Below, piece by piece: positions 57,791 to 64,000 of a stretch of DNA of 64,000 nucleotides. The stretch is from Chrysaora quinquecirrha (taxonomy: Eukaryota > Cnidaria > Scyphozoa > Semaeostomeae > Pelagiidae). The stretch is from NCBI GenBank assembly GCA_014526335.1, contig JACTAT010000363.1, forward strand, positions 233,001 to 297,000. The letters are read 5' to 3'. The notes beneath the pieces are model-generated. The model saw only the letters and a list, made by a program, of their open reading frames with translations. It was not told where the DNA came from and did no database searches. The position numbers were made by a program, and so were the translations under genes. The first letter of the stretch is position 1; each line of letters opens with the position of its first letter.

Positions 57791-59058
57791 TCGTTTGGCC
57801 TGCTCACTGTGAAAATGCCTTCAAAATACTGAAAGAGCAATTATCAACTTGCCCTATTTTAGCATTTCCGGATAATGATGCTGATTTCATCTTGTATACT
57901 GATGCAAGCGATGTTGGGATAGGAGCTGTCTTAGCCCAAAAGAAAGGAGATGGAGACGAAAGAGTAATTTCTTATGCTTCCAAAGCATTTTCACCTGCTG
58001 AAAGAAACTGGACTACTACCGAAAAGGAGGCATTTGCTATAGTTTGGGCGCTTCAGTATTTTCATGCATATGTTTTTGGTAGAAGAGTTACAGTTTATTC
58101 TGATCATAAGGCATTACAGTGGCTACGTAATATCAAGCATCCAAATGGAAAGTTGGCAAGGTGGATTCTAAAACTAGAGCAATATGATTATGTGATTATA
58201 CATAAGCCAGGCACTGCTATGAATCATGCAGATGCACTTTCTCGTGCGCCTGTTAATAGTATTAAAGTTTCTATTTGGTCCACAGAGGACTTCAAAGAGC
58301 TTCAGGATTTAGATCAAGATATTTCATCTGTTAAACATTGGATCAGTACGAATGAAAAACCAGAGGTGAGACCTGCAGATGGAAACAGAACTCTGTTAAC
58401 TTTGTATAATGCTATTGACTCCTTGATTGTTGAAAATGATGTCTTGTATAGAAAATGGATTGATGAAATGGGAGAAGAAAGACTACAAGCAGTTGTGCCT
58501 GAATACTTAACTAGTAACATTTTGAAAGAGGCTCATCAGAGCATAGGTCATTTAGGAGTTCATAAGACATTTGACTTCATTCAAAAGAAATTTTATTGGC
58601 CAGGATTTCACAAAGCTGTAGAAGATTATTGTGCATCTTGCGAGACATGTGCTAAGAATAAAACTGTTCCAAAACCTCGTTTTCCGATGAAACCGATAGA
58701 TATTACACCAGAACCCTTTTTCATGGTTGGAGTCGATATAGTAGGCCCGCTTAAGACTACACGTCAAGGGAATAAGTACATCTTAACAGTGATAGACTAC
58801 TATACCAAATATGCAGAACCAGAAGCTTTACCGGACCAAGAGGCCACAACAGTTGTCAAAGCTTTAGAACAGATTTTCTCTCGACACAGCATGCCAAGGA
58901 TCTTACTTACAGATCAAGGACGCAATTTCGAATTACATCTATTTGCGAGTATGTGTAGTTTATTTGGAATAGAGAAGCGTAGAATAACACCCTACCACCC
59001 TCAAACTGATGGGTTATGCGAAAGATTCAATGGAGTACTAAAACTTTTGCTATCGTGA
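57772..59058 (+). CDS. Gypsy-1 pol: RNase H and integrase (partial)
   Basis: 428 open codons. RNase H: ILYTDASDVGIGAVLAQ (first Asp), TTTEKEAFAIVWALQYF (Glu), VYSDHKALQWL (Asp) and NHADALSR (Asp). A connecting region follows, then the integrase zinc finger H...H...C-x2-C (HQSIGHLGVHKTF, YCASCETCAKN). The integrase core has MVGVDIVGPL (D), LLTDQGRNFE (D) and TPYHPQTDGLCERFN (E). All three catalytic residues are present. The frame stops at a TGA at 59056 after a one-base shift; the sequence continues as CYRDDWDEQLPSAILAYR in another frame. This is the best-preserved retrotransposon coding part in the window. It lacks gag, protease and most of the RT. Confidence 0.85.
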   Translation: MQKDVAFVWPAHCENAFKILKEQLSTCPILAFPDNDADFILYTDASDVGIGAVLAQKKGDGDERVISYASKAFSPAERNWTTTEKEAFAIVWALQYFHAYVFGRRVTVYSDHKALQWLRNIKHPNGKLARWILKLEQYDYVIIHKPGTAMNHADALSRAPVNSIKVSIWSTEDFKELQDLDQDISSVKHWISTNEKPEVRPADGNRTLLTLYNAIDSLIVENDVLYRKWIDEMGEERLQAVVPEYLTSNILKEAHQSIGHLGVHKTFDFIQKKFYWPGFHKAVEDYCASCETCAKNKTVPKPRFPMKPIDITPEPFFMVGVDIVGPLKTTRQGNKYILTVIDYYTKYAEPEALPDQEATTVVKALEQIFSRHSMPRILLTDQGRNFELHLFASMCSLFGIEKRRITPYHPQTDGLCERFNGVLKLLLS

Positions 59059-59711
59059 TGACTGGGACGAACAGTTACCATCGGCAATATTAGCCTACCG
59101 TATAAGTAAACAGGAAACAACAGGAGTATCTCCTTTTAAACTTATGTATGGTCGTGCACCAAGAGTAGCATTTGATAATGAAGACAAACAGGAAGTGAAA
59201 ATACCTATAGGAGGACCAGCAAAATATCTCGAAGAGCTTAACGAACGTCACAATAAGCTTAAGCATTACGTAACAGAGAAGTCAGAGAAAGCTCGTAAGA
59301 AGCAAAAGGATAATTACGATACGAGATATCGGGTATCCAGGAACAAAGAGATAGAGTTAAGAGATATTGTGCTTTATAAGAACCCAGTAGCGAGAGGACT
59401 TAGTCAAAAGTATCTAGGACCCTATCGTGTCATCAGTAAAATAGAAGGAAACTGTGAGATTGAATCTGCCTCTGATGGGAAAAGGAAATTTGTACATTTT
59501 GAAAAGATTTAGTCCAGCTGATATTTTCTTGGATGATTTGGGTATTAACGAAGAAGTCAATGATATTGATGAAAATGAATCTGAAGAAGAGGATGATCTT
59601 CTTGTGAATTATAGACGCAGAATCGAACAGAATGATGGGAATCAAAGATATAACTTGCGACGTGACAGACATCTGCCAGGGAGGTATGGAATACCTAATA
59701 CTGACTATTAA
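59046..59711 (+). pseudogene. Gypsy-1 integrase C-terminal region
   Basis: After the shift the frame runs AYRISKQETTGVSPFKLMYG, then RYRVSRNKEIELRDIVLY, QKYLGPYRVISKIEG (the GPY/F-type module) and KFVHFEKI with a TAG at 59510. The following text RFSPADIFLDDLG, an acidic run and NLRRDRHLPGRYGIPNTDY is open in a neighbouring frame up to 59711. The same frame relation at HFEKI/RFSPAD is present in all reverse copies, so it predates their duplication. Confidence 0.75.
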
Positions 59712-59879
59712 TTGTATATAGGAGTGTTAAAGGAAACGGACCTTCGCATATATTAAAAAAAAAGAACACAAAAAAATAGACTTCACTTGTTTTGTTGTTG
59801 TATTCATATTTCATTCTATGTAATCAGTTAGGTTTGACTTATATTTTTGAGAGCTAACATTTGTTTTAGTAGAGGGGAG
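59712..59879 (+). mobile_element. Gypsy-1 3' untranslated region and polypurine tract
   Basis: A-rich spacer ending in TTTTAGTAGAGGGGAG, a polypurine tract directly before the LTR start TGTGGAGG. The same order is seen in reverse in the other copies. Confidence 0.7.
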
Positions 59880-60085
59880 TGTGGAGGAGTACTAGGAGGT
59901 CTGGGACGAAACTGTTAGGAATGTGAATGCGTGGTCGTAACGAGGAGTAGTTGGTGAAGTGGGTTAAAATTTTCGTTGAAATAAGAAGTTGTTTTAAGTG
60001 AAATATAGAATTTGATTGTAGAAAAAAGGAAAGTATTGGAAGATAAATACGCTTGTTTATATTTTTACTCTTACTTCATCACACA
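59880..60085 (+). mobile_element. 206-bp gypsy-1 LTR (forward), copy e
   Basis: Starts TGTGGAGGAGTACTAGG and ends TTCATCACACA, then meets the LINE 3' end in reverse orientation (CGATACTCTTTCAG). This is the mirror image of the LTR/LINE junction of copies a-d. Confidence 0.8.
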
Positions 60086-62948
60086 CGATACTCTTTCAGC
60101 AAATTAAAATACATTCTTAGTAAATCATATAGATATAAATGGGTATACATGCTAACTAATTACACCTAGCAGTGATGCTGTTCTTCCATCCAAGGGGTCG
60201 TTTGAGACCTAGTTTGAAGCCAGTTAGAGAATTACTTGTTCTAATACTGACTGGGATCTCATTCCAGACCTTAGCGGCAGAAAATGAAAACTGCGTTTCG
60301 CATATTCAAGCCTAGCTCTAGGAATTTGAAGGTCGAGGTAGTTTCTTGTTCCGTAAGCGCATAACATTGATCTTTGGGTGAATTTATTCTTAAGTTTGTC
60401 TGGACAAAGACCATGAATGATTTTGTAAGTCACCACTGCTTTTTCAAAGAACAAGATGTCTCGTATCGAGAGCCATTGAGACGCCCAGGCATCTTTGTAT
60501 TTTGCGGACTGAATAATGCCTTTAGCTCGTGTTTGAAGACATTGTAAGTGCTCAATTTTGTTTGGGTTAGGCTGTCCCATACAACACTGCAATAGCGGAG
60601 GTGGCACTCGAGAAGTGCTTTGTACACTCGCTCGAGCTTACTTTGCGGAAGGATATTTTGAAGTTTTCTTAGCGAAGCTAAGCCTCCTACCAGTTTGCTC
60701 TTGGTGGCTGTATAATGCTCTTTCCAAGACAAGGATTCATCGATTTGCATCCCCAGATATTTGGTTTTCGTTACACGTTTAATGCTTTCGTTATTTAGCG
60801 TAAGCTCAGATATCTCATTTCAAATTCTACCTAGTTGGCGTTGATGGCTTATTAACATGAATTCACTTTTGCTGGCATTTAGACTCAGTCTGTTAGAATT
60901 CATCCATTTTGATATATTTTCCAGCTCATTATTTACCTCTTCAAGGAGAAGTTCGAAAGAAGTTCGAAGTCCGAGGATGCCGATGTTACCATTGTATCGT
61001 CAGCATACATATTCGGGGACATGTTTTCTAGGAAGTTTTCAAAATCATTCATATAGATCATAAGTGGAATACCACAAGAATTGAACCTCTTGATGACTGC
61101 TTCCCCTTGAAAATGCAGAATTGTTTCCTGTCGGTAAGGTACGAGAAGAACCAATCGGATGCTAACCTGCTTATCCCATCAACTTTTAGTTTATCTAATA
61201 GGATGCTATGGTTTACGGTATCAAAAGCTTTTTTCAGGTCTAAGAATATACTAATGTTGACTATTCCTTTATCTACATTCTCAAACCGTGGGTCTACAAA
61301 ATTCAACAAGGAAGATATTGTACTATGAAGCTTTTGATACGCAAATTGATTTTTTGAGACACAGTGCTGAGTTTTGAGATGCTCATATAATTGATTATGA
61401 GCGATTCTCTCAAAAATTCTCGAAGTGACTGGGAAAACCGAAATTGGTCTATAGTTGCTAAGATCAGATTTATTACCAGCTTTGAAGACTGGAGCAACCC
61501 TAGCTAATTTCGAATCTGCAGGAAAAATTCCCTTTCGACAAGACGCATTGAAGATCAAAGTTAAGGGCTTAGAGACAAGCTTGATTGCGTCTTTCAATAT
61601 CTTTACGGGAATATTATCCGGGCCTGGTGATGTGGAGCTTTTGAGCTCTAAGATGGCTTCTTCTACTTGTGCTGTAGAGGTTGCTTTGAATCTGAATTGC
61701 AATATAGGCCTATTAGTATCAAAATAATATGTGGGGTCGCTAGAAATGTCTTGTGGTATTACTTTTTCTAAACTGGGCCCAACCGTAAGGAAATGCTTAT
61801 TAAATGCTTCAGCAATTTCATTCGGCTTTTGTAAGTCATGCCCCTTGTAGGTTACACTGCTGGCTTCAGTCCATTTAGACTGTTTGTTCAGTACCTTATT
61901 TACAGTTTCCCACATAGCCTTAGGATTAGTACAATTCTCTCTTAAAAGGCCACGATAGTAGCTCTGCATGCTGTTCCGTATCTCACGAGTGACCTGATTT
62001 CTTAATTTTTTATATTGAGACCAATACAAAGTGTTTGTCTTAGCTCTCTTCTTTGTAAGATCACGCAATCTCATTAAACGTCTAAGCTCTGGTGTGATCC
62101 AGGGTGCATAATCGTTTCTTACTTTTCTTCTTCTTAGAGGTGCGTGAAGTCCCAGAAGAGAACTGAGAATTTTGTTGAACTGGGAGGCCATGAGATTCGG
62201 GTTGAAGTTAGTTTTTGCAGAAACGATATCCCAATCTATGGCCGATAATTCCTTGAGAAATGAGTCTTGGTTATAGTATCTCAGGCTACGGGTCTCCTCG
62301 ATTCTTGATTGCTTATTCAGCATTCTGTCCGCGTTGAGTTTTCTTATCGCATAGATTAGAAAGTGATTAACCATACCAAGGCGAAGAACCCCTGAACTGA
62401 GGATATAATTAGGGCGGTTTGTTGCAAAGTGGTCTATGAGGCTCTTGCTGGTGATTAGACCATTTTCAGTTTCTTTGCTCGCCACCCTAGTGTATTCTGT
62501 TATTTGCTGCTGAAGCTGAAACTTTGCGTAGATAGCTTTCAAGCTTCTAGTACTGCACTCTTTTGATGCTTTCAGGCCGCAGTTTGTATCACCAAGTATT
62601 TTGATTTCCTTACCCTCTGTATCTAAAGCAGATATCAGATTGTTCAGGGCCAGTAAGCTCTCTTCATCTTTATCAGATGTTGGAGGTCTGTACCAAAAAA
62701 CAAGGAAAAAGCTTTTCGCATGGATGGGGGCTTTTTTAATGACGACAGTTTCAGCTTTGCATCATCTACGTCATATCTACGCTTATGAGGGATGTTGTCT
62801 TTGACAAGGATGGCAACCCCTCCCCATTGAGATTTCGATCTTTCCTGTGAATCTCATAGCCTTCAAGTTCAATTTCATAATACTTAACAGTTTTATCTAA
62901 TCTTGTTTCGTTAAGCCCTAGGATATGAAATTTGTGCTCGCTAATTAC
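60086..62948 (-). pseudogene. CR1-like LINE, copy 4 (reverse, most complete)
   Basis: It reads leftward from EFVISEHKFHILGLNETRLD (endonuclease start) through GGGVAILVKDNIPHKRR, WYRPPTSDK and ILGDTNCGLKA (the GDTN endonuclease motif), then a 494-codon frame (62542-61058) with HAPLRRRKVRN, SPGPDNIPVKIL and FLDLKKAFDTVNH. A frame break near 61080 precedes SCGIPLMIYMNDF and MYADDTMV. The same residues before LMIYMNDF are missing as in copies 1 and 2. The C-terminus is broken near 60560 and 60280. It keeps about 150 bp in the endonuclease region that copies 1 and 2 lack, so it is nearest to the source sequence. Confidence 0.8.
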
Positions 62949-63965
62949 GAATTCGAGTTTATGAATGCTTCATCGTAATCTGATGTTGCCTTGCCCATTT
63001 CTGCCATACGAAGAAGAGTCAGAAAAACCTCCAGAAACTCGTCCTCGTCGCCTAGCGTCTACTTCTAGCAATCAACGTCAATCAAATTCTGTTGTCGAGT
63101 CAGAAGAAGAAAGGGTAGCGGATGATTACGAATTTGACCTAAGCCTTGACCCAAATCAACTTACTGAAGTTACGCGACATATTCATATCTACGATCCACC
63201 TTCGGAAGTGGCCGATAATCGAGATGCAGAGTTACATTCTCAGATACAAAGTGCAGAATTCAGATTATGAAACAGAGGAACAGCGAGATAACGAGGAACC
63301 AAATCTTGTAACAGCTGATACCGCTAATACACCTTCGGACCTGTCAACGCAACCACATGTTACCCAACGACCTCAAAGAATACGTAACCCACCTTTGATG
63401 TTTTCATATTATGGATTAGGTCAACCTGCAGACATACGCGCACGAATTCAACCAATAATGCTGCAGATGTACCCCCCGCAAGTCATGTACAACACTTCAA
63501 TGAATAATCCAAGATACTTCGGTCCACAAATGAACGCATTTGTACCACGTGGATTTGTACCACCGATATATTTACCGATTCATTAACATCCTGAAATATT
63601 GAACAGCGATTTACGTAATATTCTACGATTATTTGAACAGCGATTTCCGCACCTACGTTGATTTTACATTTGTATTTACTCGTTTTTGAAGAAAAAACAA
63701 AAAAAATTGAGATCATAATACTATATCGCTTCCCGAATATTGCTGTATTCAAGACTTATTCGACAATCGTTGATGAATTGAAATTATGCTGCGCAGCTTG
63801 ACATTTGAATTATACGTCGTTACTGCTGATCAATGGCTTATATTGTCAGTGGAAGGGATTCTTGAATTTGATTAAGAAGATTTGAAGAAGACGTGTTCGA
63901 AGAACTTTGTAGATTAATTAGTTTTACTAGGAATGTCAGGAGACATTTATTTTAGAGGGGGAGAG
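62949..63965 (+). mobile_element. 3' internal end of retrotransposon 2 (forward), right arm of large inverted repeat
   Basis: Forward counterpart of 45183-46184. Two overlapping open frames, 62965-63270 (MLHRNLMLPCPFLPYEEESE) and 63146-63586 (with TQRPQRIRNPPLMFSYYG, ending PPIYLPIH), form a broken pol-like C-terminus rich in acidic and Ser/Gln residues, then a Pro/Tyr-rich tail. An AT-rich 3' region and the polypurine tract AGAGGGGGAGAG follow. Confidence 0.6.
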
Positions 63966-64000
63966 TGTGAGGGCTCTTACCACCCCATGGTTTTACCCCC
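63966..64000 (+). mobile_element. Start of retrotransposon 2 LTR, cut by window end
   Basis: TGTGAGGGCTCTTACCACCC follows the polypurine tract and matches the reverse complement of 45148-45182. The rest lies outside the window. Confidence 0.6.

Overview
The window is repeat-dominated eukaryotic DNA. There are spliced exons with GT/AG junctions, Tc1/mariner-, MULE-, CR1-like and Ty3/gypsy-like transposons, several MITEs and many minisatellites, and nothing bacterial. The mix of families looks most like an invertebrate metazoan, and I would guess a cnidarian such as a coral or anemone. That assignment is inference from the style of the transposon proteins and is not proven. I found no convincing ordinary host gene.

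Layout. (1) 1-1575: flanking sequence without a recognisable gene. (2) 1825-22477: a tandem array of 13 units of about 1.70 kb. Each full unit carries the same fossil 5' half of a Tc1-like transposase plus a GC-rich stem-loop. (3) 22478-36367: a 13.9 kb DNA transposon with terminal inverted repeats of 1.4-1.6 kb that are built largely from a 25-bp GC-rich minisatellite. Inside lies a rightward, spliced gene. Its exons read, in compatible phase, as a Ser/Thr-type protein kinase domain, then a region of unknown function, an Asp-rich linker, a MULE-type DDE transposase, a SWIM-like zinc finger and a Cys-rich tail. Its first intron holds a 0.4 kb MITE and a 2.55 kb foldback element. (4) 36368-39775: a leftover piece of the array unit, a cluster of inverted 250-bp MITEs, a 51-bp minisatellite and another MITE copy. 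(5) 39776-44900: mostly featureless, with one weak exon candidate and a retroelement-like relic. (6) 44950-64000: a large inverted structure. Its outer arms are the 3' end of one LTR retrotransposon. Inside are three tandem composite units of about 3.77 kb (3.47 kb for the deleted one), made of LINE, solo LTR and gypsy fragments, then a nearly complete gypsy pol 3' half and an inverted fourth LINE copy. The window ends inside the right arm.

How it fits together. Nothing here forms a host pathway. The one candidate for a distinctive system is the kinase-MULE-SWIM gene in its long-TIR transposon. All catalytic residues of the kinase and the DD...E triad of the transposase are visible. The reading frame is broken about five times by single-base shifts. 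These may be decay or residual long-read indels, because many copy-to-copy differences across the window are also homopolymer-length changes. The transposon sits in the last array unit, and array sequence resumes on its far side.
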